Of a DNA stretch of 64,000 nt, positions 1-10,846 are shown one piece after another (within the stretch, counting starts at the first letter, position 1; the number at the start of each line of letters is the position of its first letter). Both the position numbers and the translations under genes were made by a program. The stretch is from positions 1,036,024-1,100,023 of the forward strand of contig CM030935.1 in the NCBI GenBank assembly GCA_018136815.1. Reading direction: 5' to 3'. This stretch comes from Isochrysis galbana (lineage: Eukaryota > Haptophyta > Isochrysidales > Isochrysidaceae). The notes below the pieces were generated by a model. The model had not been told where the DNA came from, did no database searches, and was given only the letters and a program-made list of their open reading frames with translations.

Positions 1-912
1 AGCCTTCCGAGCACGACAGAGGCTGCCCCAAGTGAAAGGCCGTCCTCCCTCCTCTTGTAGGACGACTAAGATACTTCTGATTTCACTCTCAACAAGACGC
101 CGAGGAGAACGCGATCGGAAACGTATGAGTGCCGACATTGCCCTTGAGGTGTCGATTTCTGCGTCAACAATGACATCCTGTGCTCGGCTGCGCTCCACTA
201 GCTTCATCTGGGCTCGATGGAGAAGCCACCTTGGTGATGGCGGCAGCAGCAACATGCCAAACAGGACGATCACTGCGATTGGTATCGGTATCGACCAGAT
301 CCATCGCCATGCTGTGGGGCCGACGAACACAACAGCAGCAGCAAATCCCGTCATGATCCCAAGAACAATGAAGGCTTCTTTCAGGGAGACAAACAGGCCT
401 CTCACCCTTGATGGCGTCACCTCAGAAATGTACACAGGAGCAGCATGCATGGATAGCGCAATCCCCAATCCATACACCGTGCGCCCCGCGATGATTAGGG
501 CGATTGCAGCTGGCGGACGCGCTGGGCTAAAGATGACGCCTATGCTACCCAGCGCATAGAAGGTGGCTCCGCATACAAGCTCGCGCCGGCGCCCCAGGCG
601 TGTGGCTACGGCAAAGGTGCTCAGTGTGCCTAGGAGAGCCCCCACAAGTGATGCAGAATGTAGGAGCGAGTCGAGCAGCGGCGAGATCGCCCCGTCTGGC
701 AGTGTGCTCCTAAGCGATAGAACGGCTCCGGAAGTACTGCCGATGTCGTACCCGAAGAGAAAGCCAGCCAGAGCCGGGAAGAGGAAGCCTGCAAACGCTG
801 TTAGGGTCAGAGGAGACGTATCCGCTTCACAAGCACTTGCCAACAGATTCGCACGCCGAGAGCCCGCCTCAGCATGAGCTCGCGTTCCGGGATCGACAAG
901 GGGAGTGGTCAT
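1..912 (-). CDS. Sugar-porter family MFS transporter, N-terminal part (runs off left edge)
   Basis: On the minus strand an open frame runs without a stop from an ATG at 912 to the window edge (304 codons). It carries the marks of the sugar-porter branch of the major facilitator superfamily: a first membrane segment with GFLFGYDIG, a GRR loop after TM2-TM3, PVYISEVTPSRVRG after TM4 and PPSPRWLL after TM6. By family knowledge it would be a polytopic membrane protein moving hexoses or polyols, probably by proton symport; the substrate cannot be read from sequence. About 60 percent of a usual 480-550 aa protein is present and the C-terminal half lies outside the window. The start is the first ATG, just downstream of a homopurine leader (sense strand). 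No intron is evident in the visible part. Confidence 0.9.
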   Translation of the reverse strand, partial: MTTPLVDPGTRAHAEAGSRRANLLASACEADTSPLTLTAFAGFLFPALAGFLFGYDIGSTSGAVLSLRSTLPDGAISPLLDSLLHSASLVGALLGTLSTFAVATRLGRRRELVCGATFYALGSIGVIFSPARPPAAIALIIAGRTVYGLGIALSMHAAPVYISEVTPSRVRGLFVSLKEAFIVLGIMTGFAAAVVFVGPTAWRWIWSIPIPIAVIVLFGMLLLPPSPRWLLHRAQMKLVERSRAQDVIVDAEIDTSRAMSALIRFRSRSPRRLVESEIRSILVVLQEEGGRPFTWGSLCRARKA

Positions 913-939
913 CGCAGACATGCAACAAGAGATGCGAGA

Positions 940-1130
940 TAGCCCCTCAGCCCCCCCCCCCCCCCCCACTCCTCACTCACTCTCTCACTCCAGCTCCCTC
1001 CCTCCCTCCCTCTCCCTCTCCCTGTCTCTCCCTCTCCTTCTCTCGCTCGCTCGCTACACCCCTCGCTTTTCCCCTCTCCTTCTTCCCTTCCCCCCCCCCC
1101 CCTCCCCCTCCCCGCTGCGCGCCGCCGTGC
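940..1130. promoter_or_regulatory. Homopyrimidine/homopurine leader of the transporter gene
   Basis: An almost pure C/T tract on the plus strand (purine-rich on the transporter's sense strand) lies just upstream of its ATG. It includes a run of about 18 C near 950-967 and a second C run near 1090-1102. Similar asymmetric tracts precede most genes in this window, so a promoter or 5' UTR role is inferred. Confidence 0.4.
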
Positions 1131-1766
1131 GCAGCTCACTGTGGACGCTGGCGCCGACCGACTCGGCCGCTCAGTGGGCTGTTCATAAAGTATCTCTCTC
1201 TCTCAAAGGCGCTTAGAGGGAGTACCCAATATTCTAGCTATTCACAGGGTAGCTGAGGTTAGGAGAGCCTGGAAGTGGTGTGAAATGTGTTCGAAGACTA
1301 CTGCATCGCGCTTCTCTTCTCTTCGGAAAGCTCCCCTCGAAGATTCTTCGAGGCGTCGCTGCCAGCGGCCTCAAATGGCAAACAAAACATCGCCAGCACG
1401 TTGTACGTTGTCGAGGACCACCTGCTCGCAACACACGAAGACCTAGAGCTGCTTAAACGTTAAGCGCTGAACACTGTTCAGATTCTGAACAAGAACAACA
1501 CTTAGCAACAAGCCTCTGAGCCGAACAAGAACAACAACGAGCAGTTGAACAAGAACAAAAAGAACACGAAGCGGCGACTGAACACTATGAACAGTGTTGA
1601 ACACAGTTGCCGGTGTCGAGTGTCTGGCTAGCTAGCAATGTGCACACACCAGGTGTCGTTCCTTCAATCGTAAGGCCTGTAACCAGATAACTGGGTATCG
1701 TGCTACTCACCTACCCACATCCGATTTCCACTACCCACCTCCATGTGGGTAGGGGGGGGGCTACTA
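1131..1766. other. Intergenic, AAC-rich
   Basis: No gene is supported. The stretch 1465-1620 is a loose repeat of GAACAAGAACAA-type units with several GAACACTGTTC-like dyads. The part 1690-1760 holds ACCCAC-type repeats, into which the neighbouring LTR inserted. Bases 1762-1766 (TACTA) are the left target-site duplication of that LTR. Confidence 0.5.
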
Positions 1767-3092
1767 TGTCGAGTCGAGCGGAGCCGGAGGGCTCTGGGCC
1801 ACTCCGTCGCGAGCGGCACCGGCGGTTAGCGCGGCGCCTTGGCCCTCCTCCCCGCCGGGAGTCGGGTGAATGAAATTCTGGATGGGGTCGGGCATCCCCA
1901 TTTGGGTGTCTGGACTGGGAACGAACGGCGAACGAAGGGCTGTGGGGCGGTGAGGTGCTCCTAGCGGCCCTAGTGTGTTGGATAGTAAGAGATTGTTAGA
2001 CCTACAAAGAACTCTTCCCTCAGGGAGGGAGCCTAGGCTGCTTGAGTGCAGCGACGCAGCGAACAACGACGGACAACGGAGCTGAGAACAACAGGATACA
2101 CCGACCCACGAACACACCGGAATCATTCACCCAAACCAAGCAAATTATCAAGCAACCGCGACCCCAAATCACCGATAACTCAAACACGTCGCGAGAGACG
2201 GAGAGAGAGAGCGAGAGAGAGAGAGACTCCGCAGCGACGGCCGGAGCGTGTCTCCGTTGTAACTTCCCACGTAGCGGAGAGTCCGAAGGGGAGCGTCCTG
2301 TCGCGCGACCACGGCGATCACTTTGGATACAGATCGCGACGAGATATCTTCACGACCGAATAAATCTTGCCGTTGAGCGTGAACCTTCTAGACGCTTCTA
2401 ACGAACAACCCTGAGTAGCAACCAAGGGCAAGAAACACCAAAGGGGCCAAGGCTTGCATGTAACTTGCATCAAGGGGAAAGATTCCCTCACCTAGGAAGC
2501 GAACCTACACCGGTCTCCAAGGGGAGATGGCAAATTAAACCTCAAATCTCTCGAGCGGATAGAGCAACCGACTCGCTCGCCAAAACCTTGACCGAGAAGA
2601 AAGAAGCAAGGACCTACAAGCCAAGGGTAGCGGACCTAGGGAATGTGAGAGGAAATTTCCGAACGCCAACGCCAAACGCCGAACGCGGGAAGGCAACGAA
2701 ACCCTAACCAGGCCAAGCAGAACCTACGAAGAACAGGCCTGGACGACAACGAAAGTTAGCGCAAGTCCCAAGAAAGAACCGGAACCCAACAAGAAACGAC
2801 AAGCCTTGCAAGAAGCTAAACAAGCCTTCACAAGGTAACCTGAGAGCCTGAGACAAGCGCGCAGCGAGTGACAGGCGACCTGGCTCCTTTGGGTCAAGAT
2901 TACCCGAAAGGAGGAAACCTGGAATCTAGACCTGACAAACAGGCTAGAAGGAACGAAACGAGAACTCGAATTCTAGGTCGCTAGGGACGAACCCTACCAA
3001 CCTAGATGTACCTGAGCTTCACCGTGTGGCCGCACGGCGAAGGACCTGGAAACAAGAGCCTGGAAATCGCATCATCTAGGATGAATGCGACA
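1767..3092 (-). mobile_element. Solo LTR of the MTase-bearing Ty3/gypsy element
   Basis: This 1326-bp sequence is the reverse complement of the LTRs at 39474-40796 and 62636-63958 along its full length. It begins TGTCG and ends CGACA, and is flanked by a perfect 5-bp duplication TACTA (1762-1766 and 3093-3097). No internal region is attached, so it is a solo LTR, normally the product of LTR-LTR recombination. It differs from the full-length copies by scattered substitutions, so it is older. Apparent ORFs inside it are shadows of the LTR. Confidence 0.95.
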
Positions 3093-4267
3093 TACTACCC
3101 ACTGGTTCCGAATAGTGAAAATCCACTATTCAGGATAATCACCCGGGTAGCGGCGGCGGAGCCGCCGTACAGCAGTGCGCAGTGCGCCGAAGACAGGCCG
3201 GCGGCCTCGGCTAGCTCCCTACTAGGAATGTAATGAAACCTTATAGATACGAGCAATGATAATGATGTTGCATTCGCGAATCGACACTGGTTAGGCTCCT
3301 CTTCGTCGTTCGGCATTTATCGTTATAATTCTCTCGTTCTCGTTCTCGGTCAAAAAGCTTCGCTTGGACGCATAGGGTCTTGGGTTGTGGAGCGTTCTCT
3401 CTCTTTCTCTCGAAGAGAAGGGAAGTTTCTTTCCCCACCTTTCTCCCTCCTAGGCGCCTCGCAAATAGGTTTAATTCGCTATCTTCTCCGCGTTTCTCTA
3501 TCTACTGCAGTGATTGCAATCAGGTTTAATTTGCAATCTCATCACATCTCCCCCTTAGGCACACCGCATCTCTCTCGTCTTATTCGGTAAGTCTTTTGGA
3601 ATCTTGTGCGGCAGGATTGCCCCCCGTTTCCGTTATGGTGCGATTCCCCTTCCAGACGGGATCGCCGACAGATCGCCTTCTGATCGTCGTCCGTCGTCGT
3701 CTGGCCGGAGTGTTTGGGTTTGATTTCAGTCGAGTTATGTGAGAAAGTCGTGGGGCGAGAGTCGGGGTGTTTTCCTGGGTGTCTCTGTCCGTCGTCCTGT
3801 CGTCCTGTCGTCAGTCGTCATCCGTCGTCGCTCTCGCTCTCGTCGCTCTCGCTCTCGTAACACTCGTACCCAACAAACTCGCCTCGCCTCGCCAGCCCCT
3901 GCCATCACAGCCCTCCTCACACTCGCCCTCGCCTCTCGCCGCTCGCTCGATGCCGCTTTCGCCGCCGTCCTCGCCCTCGCTCAAGCCCGCCTGCCCCCCT
4001 TCCTCTGCTGACGGGCCTCAGCCCGTCAGCACCTCCGAACTCGTCTCCTCCGCCGCGCCTGCCGCCGGCATGGCCCCTTCCTCATTGCCCTCAGGCCCTA
4101 TGGGCCACTCCAATTCGTCAGGTGTAGAATCGGCGGCCGGCGCGGCAGACCGCAGGACTCAACGCTGCAACCCATCCTCTTCTCTCTTTTACGAGAGTTT
4201 TACCTGGATGTTTGGGCGGTGTGGCGGCACCCAAGTTACAACGCGGCGTCCCCTGTGCTCCAAGATA
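3093..4267. other. Intergenic, low complexity, probable decayed retroelement
   Basis: No gene is supported. Bases 3093-3097 are the right target-site duplication of the solo LTR. From 3390 to 4010 the sequence is rich in TC and CGTC/GTCGTC repeats. Around 4178-4215 there is weak similarity to the 3' untranslated region of the gypsy elements (the CTTTTAC...GAG...TTT pattern), suggesting a degraded relative. The proline/serine-rich open frame here is compositional. Confidence 0.35.
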
Positions 4268-5002
4268 TCAAAAGTCGAGCGACCAACGGCGAAAGGCGGC
4301 GAGATAGTACGATAACATCGAGCACGTCACGCGCGAGCTAAACGACGAGGTACGGGGGTCTCCTGACAGAGCGCAGCGAAAGGGGAGGGAGATCCATCCT
4401 CCGTGGTCGAAAGGGACGTTTTGCTCTCTGTTTTCGCGCCTGGGGGGTATGTCCCCACTCGCGTCCGTACCCTCCGCCGTCGACATTGTCGACGTTGCAT
4501 GTCTTACCAGTGTCTCCCATGTTTCTAAAAATTTGTCCCTTGGGATATATTCCCCATTAAATTGTATGTTCTTTGGCCCGAGCAAAAGTTTCTTGAATGC
4601 CGTCGGCGCCCGTGTAACCGTGTAACACTTGACGGAGAGTTCGATGGTGTGGTCTGCGCAGAAACCTCCATCAAAGCCGGCCCATCCCTTGGCCATATTG
4701 GAGGCGTTGTCGCTAACCTTGCCGTGGATCGCCTCGTAGACGCTGCCACCGTGGCGCCACTTCACGCCATGGCGCTCGAGAGAAGCCTTGGTGACATCAT
4801 CGATCGCCACTCCGGTGTGCCGCGTGGCGCCAAAAGGGGACGCGCTCACAAGCCATTCGTCGATGTTCCAGTCGTTGTTGATGCCCATCATGACGATGCC
4901 CATCAGCGAACACCCCTTGTGTGACCAGATGTCGCCGGCCATGGACGGTTTCACCCCATCAGCGGCCATGCGGCCATATTCTCGAACCACAATTTTTGAC
5001 AT
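4268..5002 (-). pseudogene. hAT-family transposase relic
   Basis: The minus-strand frame (244 codons from ATG at 5002) resembles the catalytic core of hAT transposases. It has GDIWSHKG with the first catalytic Asp, then PFGATRHTG, then KVSDNASNMAKGW with the second Asp, then FCADHTIELSVK matching the CxxH block. The N-terminal BED-type zinc finger and the C-terminal dimerisation and catalytic Glu region are missing, and the reading after about 4500 no longer looks like transposase. It is therefore a 5'- and 3'-truncated fossil, not an active gene. No terminal inverted repeats or 8-bp duplication could be assigned. Confidence 0.75.
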
Positions 5003-5095
5003 TCAGCTGACCCGCAGCAGACATCTTCAAGATGTGGCCGTTGATGTTGTGATGATTGGGCGGCATCCACGCTCGGCGCTCGGCGCGTAAGCGGG

Positions 5096-5235
5096 GGTGA
5101 TGGCGATTGAAAGCGTTTCCCACGTGTAGGCTGATGGTGATTGAACGCATTTCCCACGTGTAGCGTGTAGGCTGATGGTGATTGAATAACGCTTTTCTAT
5201 GCTGTGGGTGATGGTGATTGAGCGCTTCTCGCCTC
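5096..5235. repeat. Short tandem repeat, about four units of 35-45 bp
   Basis: Units begin GATGGTGATTGA and carry TTTCCCACGTGTAG or a diverged version. They lie between the hAT relic and the next ORF. Two units contain the CACGTG palindrome. Confidence 0.6.
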
Positions 5236-6307
5236 AGCGGGTGGAGTAGGCCGCCTTGGACACGAAAGTGCCCGCGCCTCCTTCGAGCTTCATTCGCTCG
5301 CGGTTGCCCTTCAGGAATGTTAGTCCCTCCTTTTCGACCGCCTTGATTAGCGCGCCTAAGCTGAGTTGCTTGGCTTGAGCGAGACCATCAGCTTCGACGA
5401 CCAGGTGTGCTGCAACGTCCTGGAGAGCGTTGTAGAGTGACTTTCGCGAGGTGGCGCCTCGCTTGTTGATCTTTTCCTCGATGGATACGATTTTGATGCG
5501 TACAGTGATGTCGGTCTGATTCACGCGAAGGGTGGTGAGTTCGCCATACCTTTCTTGAAATTGTTGTGCGCAATCTTCATTGACGGCTACGTGCCATGGG
5601 CCTGCGATGGACCGTGCCCAGAAGTCCGGCTCTGGATCGACACCCTCTAGCTCGAGGAGCAATTCAACTATCGCGGCGTAGACGGTCGTGTGCAGAAAGG
5701 TGTAGTCCCCCTCCTGGTGGAAGGAGAGGTCGAAATTTGCGTCTGTGTCTACGCCCTCTTGCTCTTCATCTGACACTGGCTCCTGCGTCAGGGGGATGCG
5801 GGTCGGCCGTGAGTAAGAGTTTGGTGCTTGATGATGGGCTGGTTGTTGGTGGTCGGTCCCCAGTCTCTCCCTCAGAGGGGCCTTGGTCGTGTTGAGTTGG
5901 GGCTTCTGTTGTGACCTTCTTCTGTTGTAGTACGTATGCAGGGTGGAGTGTTGTTTGTGCCCATAAGGGCCACCCGGTCTCGGGCCGCGCCGCCGGGGCG
6001 GCGCGACCGTCACCAGGGTGGGAGGAGCCTCTGGCATGAGGCATGCCCATTGGTTGCTTCGTGCGTCTTGTCTGTTGTGTCTGTCTTGCTGTCTGCAGTC
6101 TACTGTCCCCCATGGGGGAGACCAGCATGGCTGCTGAGGGTGGTGTGGCCGGGGCCACGGGCCGTGTGGCGCGACGCGAGTCGCACGCACCTGCTCGGCC
6201 TCCGCGGGTGGACGCGGTCGCTTCGCCAGCGACTGCTCCATGGGTACTGGGGGGGCGCCCTCGGCGGGGGGCCCGAAAGAGAGGGGAGTCGCGCCGGCGC
6301 GCTCCAT
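5234..6307 (-). CDS. Hypothetical protein, possible retroelement ORF1
   Basis: A 357-aa frame starts at an ATG in a strong GTCGCCATGG context at 6307. The first half is Pro/Arg/Gln-rich and disordered. The second half (residues about 190-357) is a compact acidic-to-basic domain without recognised motifs; a GPWHVAVNEDCAQQF-type stretch followed by beta-like segments vaguely recalls nucleic-acid-binding modules of ORF1 or gag proteins. The 20 nt before the ATG match the start of dispersed repeat R1, seen also at 14426, 18356 and 32925, so the ORF may be the first cistron of that element. No reverse transcriptase follows. It could also be an orphan host gene. Confidence 0.45.
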   Translation of the reverse strand: MERAGATPLSFGPPAEGAPPVPMEQSLAKRPRPPAEAEQVRATRVAPHGPWPRPHHPQQPCWSPPWGTVDCRQQDRHNRQDARSNQWACLMPEAPPTLVTVAPPRRRGPRPGGPYGHKQHSTLHTYYNRRRSQQKPQLNTTKAPLRERLGTDHQQPAHHQAPNSYSRPTRIPLTQEPVSDEEQEGVDTDANFDLSFHQEGDYTFLHTTVYAAIVELLLELEGVDPEPDFWARSIAGPWHVAVNEDCAQQFQERYGELTTLRVNQTDITVRIKIVSIEEKINKRGATSRKSLYNALQDVAAHLVVEADGLAQAKQLSLGALIKAVEKEGLTFLKGNRERMKLEGGAGTFVSKAAYSTR

Positions 6308-6998
6308 GGCGACCAAGTATAAACTTAGTTGTGGAGGGAGGGAATATAAGGGCGATGTTAGTTAGAGGCGGGAAGACCCGAGACTAGTAGGTGTGTAGCC
6401 CAGAATCTTCAGATGTTTTTTTTATCGCGCTCAATCAGGTGATACAAATACAAAATGGGATCTCGCTAGCTCGCAGTGCGCGTGGAGCTTAGCAGGGGTT
6501 CGGTCTTCGATATTACCTGGGAATGGTATGGCGACGCTCTCCCATACCCATACCGCTACAGCTGCCAATGAGGTGGTCTGAGAGGCATTGGAGGACGAGG
6601 CGCCGCGCCGTTATCCGGCGCGCAGCACCCCCGAAGGTGCTTCGCCTCTTAAGAGATAGAATAATATAGATATAGCAGATAAAGGCCGTGTATATCCAGC
6701 TGATGAATGTTCGGGGAAACGGTGAATGCGACCAGACGACTCTCAGCTAGATAGCGCGAGTGCTAGCAACTCTACCTACAATATCCTATCTCACCTCTCA
6801 AGGTTCCCGCCCGTGGCCACCAACACCGGGGCAAAATGTGAACCACACGGATAAAGAGAAAGACTCGCCCTCAGCTGCAGCAGTTGTAGGGCAGCAAAGT
6901 ATGCTATTTCTCAAAAGCCATTGGCTGCCTCATGCCAAAAGACTGAAGCCGCGCCGCAAGGGTCACCCACTCCCGGAGGCGACGTCCTTTAACGGTCC
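6308..6998. other. Intergenic between ORF1-like gene and LMBD2-like gene
   Basis: Contains the R1 terminus TATAAACTTAG (6318-6328) and a T8 run at 6417-6424. No coding frame, RNA gene or clear terminator is recognised. Confidence 0.4.
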
Positions 6999-9231
6999 TC
7001 AAAGGCCGTCATCGAGCATCTGCCTCCACTTGGATGAACTCGAGGCCGTGCCCAAGGACGACCCGAGAGGCATGCGAATGGAGGCTTGCTTTCTCTGGTT
7101 TTCCTCGCCGTCGGATGTTGCTCCAGACAGCAGCTGCAGGTGAGCACCAAGTGGTGCACCTGAGGCGAGTGCATCACGTTCGCGGCACAGTATCTGAGAC
7201 CCCATATCGATCCGCCCATCAGAAAAGTCGTCGTCAAATGAGAACGAAGGGAAACGGAGACAGGAGAAGCAACTACCAAAGCACGAAAGGAGAGCGGAGC
7301 CGAGATTGAGTGCTGTGCACCCGCACAGGATAACGATCAACAACGGGGCATAGTCAGAGAACCAATCGCCTACGAAGAGCAATGCGCATGAGTAAGTTTT
7401 GACACTAGGGCTCGGAATAGGCTCAAGAATTCGGACCCACGCCGAAGAATGAGGTGACAGGAGGAGCCAGACACCGGTGGGTCGGGAGGGACGCGCACCA
7501 ATCTCGAATAGCTCGACTTTATCCATGGCCCCAAAGGACGTCTGCATGAAGAATGTCCGAGGCCCGTTTTGCTTGTCCGCAGCATCGGCCTCGTGGATGA
7601 GCTTCAAGAGGTTGAAGCATAGCGGCGGGCCAAGGCGACAAGCATAGGTGGCGTTGAAGAGGAGATTGTTCGCCGAAGTGTTTCGATTCTTCTGCAAAGG
7701 GTATACGCCTGTGCACAGAGATGCGTGGGCGGTCAACCATTGGTGCAATGGCAGTAGCCTTGGCCTGAGACAAGCTTGGCTACTCCTCAGCTTCTGATCT
7801 CAGCACCAACTGCAGGTATGCATGGGAATTGAGCAGGAGCGCACAATTGTTGAACATTGAGAAAAAGGTGCACCAAGCGCAGTAAAGAGTCGTCAAGTAG
7901 AGCAGGAGCAGCGGACCCCAACCGCCCCCGTGCCCTGAAAGCCCGCCTTGGCCGCCCCACCCGTAGAGAATCCACGAAAGCGGCGAGGCGTCGGTGTTAA
8001 ACGGCGGACCGGACAGCATGATTGTTCCCTCACACCACACAATGAGGAGAGAAAGCAGAAAGCAGCAGATTGCGCCCATGCGCAAGAAAAATGACGCGAA
8101 TAAGCGGCGCCGACGCTTTGCCGCCGAGGTCGCCGAGTCCATCGGCGCGCCCGCTCGCATCATCCCTCCGTCGCGAGGTGTGCCAGGCACATCCCCGAGG
8201 AGCTCCTGTTGCCGGATCCCCTCTCGCACAAAGTACTCATACTTGCCGCTAGCTGCCTCCTCCTTCGCAAGAGCCGTCTTAAGGCGCACGTGCAGAGAGA
8301 TGAGCGCGCGGTGATTAGAGGCCTCCGGTGCCCGCGCTGAGATGACCGACTGCATGGCGGTGCCACTTGCTGTGCCATTTGCAATGCCGGACGAGGTAGT
8401 ACCCGCCCTACTCCCTGGCTCCCCCACGGGCGGTATGCCCGCCATCTCCGCACGGCTGCTCTGCGGCGGGCATCGCTTGAGTATCTGCGCCATGTGCGCC
8501 TGAAGCTTGACGAAGCCCATGCTGGTTGCGGACGAGGCCTCTGCGCGCAACGCGCTATCTGTGGCATGGACGATTTCTAGGACCTCGTCCAGCTTCTTGC
8601 GTGCCTCATGCAATTCCTCAGACTGCACGGCCACCTTGAACTGGAGGTAGCGCAATTGACCCATGGTATCCCCGCGATACCACAGCCGTCGAGGCACCTC
8701 GACGAGCCCGTAGCCCAAGAAGGCGACGAGGATGAAGAGACCAATCGCGTTGAAGAGCCCAGTCACCATCATGCGCACAGCTGTGAGCGTGAGCCCCTGC
8801 GAGGAGAGGAGGTAGACGAGGAAGACGATGGAGACGAGACCAAAGGGAACGTAGAAAGCAGCAAACTCCTTGAGCATGTCCTTGATCCGCCCGCGCCGCG
8901 TGAACTCGCCTGAGCCAATGTATGAGCGCAGCAGGTCGTTCATTACATACCCCAGCAGCATTGTCGTGCGGTAAGCGTTCGGGATAAGCGTGGGCAGCGC
9001 GTCGATCCCAGGGTACGGCAAGCACGTGCACAAGTCCGGCTCGTAGCGCTTGATGCATCGCTGGCAATAGGCGTGCTCCAGGTCGAACGGGAGCACGAGG
9101 AAGAGGAAGAAGCCAATGGACCACGAGACGCCGACAACGAAGAGCACATACCTCCGCTCTCCCACCTTTGCATACACTCGCAGGCAGAGGGCGGCGGCGA
9201 GGACGGAGAAGATAAGGGCGAGGAACCACAT
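6999..9231 (-). CDS. LMBR1-domain membrane protein, LMBD2-like (two exons)
   Basis: Predicted join: exon 1 9231..7807 (starts MWFLALIFS), a 115-nt GT-AG intron 7806..7692, exon 2 7691..6999, giving about 705 aa, the usual size for LMBD2. Family marks are YGLVEVPRRLWY with flanking membrane segments in exon 1, then in exon 2 CRLGPPLCFNLLKLIHEAD and a final membrane segment followed by a DMGSQILCRERDA-type tail. These match the order in the LMBR1/LMBD2 family. About nine membrane segments are visible, with a coiled coil (LHEARKKLDEVLEI) in the large loop. Metazoan LMBD2 has been linked to GPCR signalling; the role in protists is unknown. The chosen splice joins YLQL to KNRNTSANNLLF; the frame reads no sensible protein without it. 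The stop is TGA at 6999. Confidence 0.88.
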
Positions 9232-9239
9232 GGGGTGCC

Positions 9240-9610
9240 CTCTGCTCCCCCTGGCCTCGCCCGCGAGCAACACGCGCCCGCGGCCGGGCGAGCGGGGGAA
9301 AGGCGGGTGGGGGTGGGGGCGCTGGCTGGCTGGCTTCTTGAAGCCGCGGGGGGGGAAGGGGGGCGGAAGAAGAAGAGGAGGGGGGGGGAAGGCCCCGCTG
9401 CCCGGCGAGAGAGAGAAGGCGAGCCGGCGCGCGGGAGAGGAAGGGGAAGAAAGAGGGAACTCGGAGATGAAAGAGGGAGGGAGGGAGAGAGAAAGAGAGA
9501 GAGAAAGAAGGAGAGAAGAGTAGACGGGAGAGAGGGAGCAGGGAGTGGGGGAGGGAGTGTGAAGAGAGAAAAGAGAGGGAAGGAGAAAGAGGGAAGGCTT
9601 CGAAGTCATT
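9240..9610 (-). promoter_or_regulatory. Polypyrimidine leader of the LMBD2-like gene
   Basis: On the sense (minus) strand this is an extended C/T-rich tract (GA-rich on plus) ending just before the ATG at 9231. Open frames through it in several phases are low-complexity Ser/Pro/Leu or Arg/Glu sequences and are not taken as coding. Confidence 0.45.
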
Positions 9611-10110
9611 CAAGTAGATTCGTAGAGTAGGAATAGGTACGATTTTGTACTGAATAAAGTAGAGATTGTTGCACAAAAAAACCTGTTTTAGATGCCAGCA
9701 TCTGGCTACTATTACACTACCCAGATCTCAACTTAATTTATAGTTGGTTCACATTGGGGAGGGCACGCTCCCTCCCCCCTCTCCCGGCCCACCCTGATGG
9801 TGGGATGGTGGGAGGAAACTGCCCACCCTCCTGCTCCTGCGCTGGCCTTTGGCAGGCAGGGGGGGCTCGCCACACCAACCCAAACCTTGACCCTCCCTGA
9901 GTCCCTGAGTCCCTGAGGACCGCTAGCCTAGCGGCTAGCCCCCAGACCCTCCCTGAGTCCCTGAGGACCGCTAGCCTAGTGGCTAGCGGCTAGGTCTGGA
10001 CCGTACGCCGTACGCCCTGGCCATGCGTGGCCAATGTGGCCAACTCTGCTAGGGCGGTCAAATTTCTTCTGGTCAAAGGTCAAACAGCAAACAAAGCTCT
10101 TCAACTACTA
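9611..10110. repeat. Intergenic repeats between LMBD2-like and MYB genes
   Basis: Bases 9730-9850 are a diverged R1 copy. Bases 9890-10000 hold a direct duplication of about 55 bp with units ACCCTCCCTGAGTCCCTGAG followed by the near-palindrome CCGCTAGCCTAGCGG. No gene is supported. Confidence 0.5.
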
Positions 10111-10299
10111 ATACTAACATGGATATGGGGGGTGGGGGGGTATCACAGGAAGGCCGCAGCTCGGGGCCCGGGGCCCTGTGGCTTGTGGATGTGACCGCGG
10201 CGCAGCGCCGAGCCACAGGGGGCCGAGCCTCTGGGAGGCATGATGAATATAGCGCGGGGCGGCAGGCGGCAGCAGCGAGCGGGAGGCATCATTCAAACC

Positions 10300-10740
10300 A
10301 CCCCCCACCCCCACCCCGCCCGCGCCCCCCGCGACTGCCCCCCCCCCCCCCCTCCCCCCCCTTGTTCAACCCCCTCTCCCCTCCCCTCCCTTAACGCAAC
10401 TTCCCCCTCCCCCTCCCCCTCCCCCTTCTCCCCCCCCCCCCCATGGCCGGGCAGCGGGACCCGGCGCTCGGCGGCGGCGGCGAGGTGTGCGCCGCTCTCC
10501 GCGGCCGCAGCTCTGTGCAGCGTCTTCTCCCTCTCCTCGGGCCTCTTCTTCTCCCTCTCTCGCTCCTCTCCTGGTGAGGGATTTGAAACACCCGTCTCCG
10601 CCCTCTCTTCGCTTCACTCTCTCGTCCTCCCCCCGCCCCCCCCCCCCGCCGCTCTGTCTCTCCGCGCTCTCCCCGACCTTCATTCCTGCCTCCCCATCTC
10701 TTTAACTTTGTATTGGTGCATGTCTCTTCTCCTCTCTTCT
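10300..10740 (+). promoter_or_regulatory. C- and CT-rich leader of the MYB gene
   Basis: Long C runs (10338-10352, 10430-10442, 10630-10648) and CT-rich DNA on the sense strand precede the MYB start. Frames across it are proline/serine low complexity. Confidence 0.4.
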
Positions 10741-10846
10741 TTCTCTGTTGCTTGACACGCCTCTCCGTCAAAACGAACGCTCCCTCGCAGCGGTCCGACT
10801 CGCCGACAGCGCACTGCTCCCCTCAACCCACCCTCTCCCGGCGCGG

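Noticed and set aside
905-1256. Pro/Ser/Leu-rich ORFs upstream of the transporter
   Set aside because: They read through the C/T tract and have no domain; composition explains them.
2042-2401. ORFs of about 105-120 aa repeated at 2042, 40162, 51440 and 63324
   Set aside because: They are antisense frames within the LTR; their repetition follows the LTR copies.
4150-4260. A second solo LTR 3' region
   Set aside because: Similarity to the gypsy 3' UTR is short and weak; ends and duplication are not visible.
8618-9676. A 352-codon minus frame overlapping the LMBD2-like gene
   Set aside because: Arg/Pro/Ala-rich shadow in another frame of a gene with clear family motifs.
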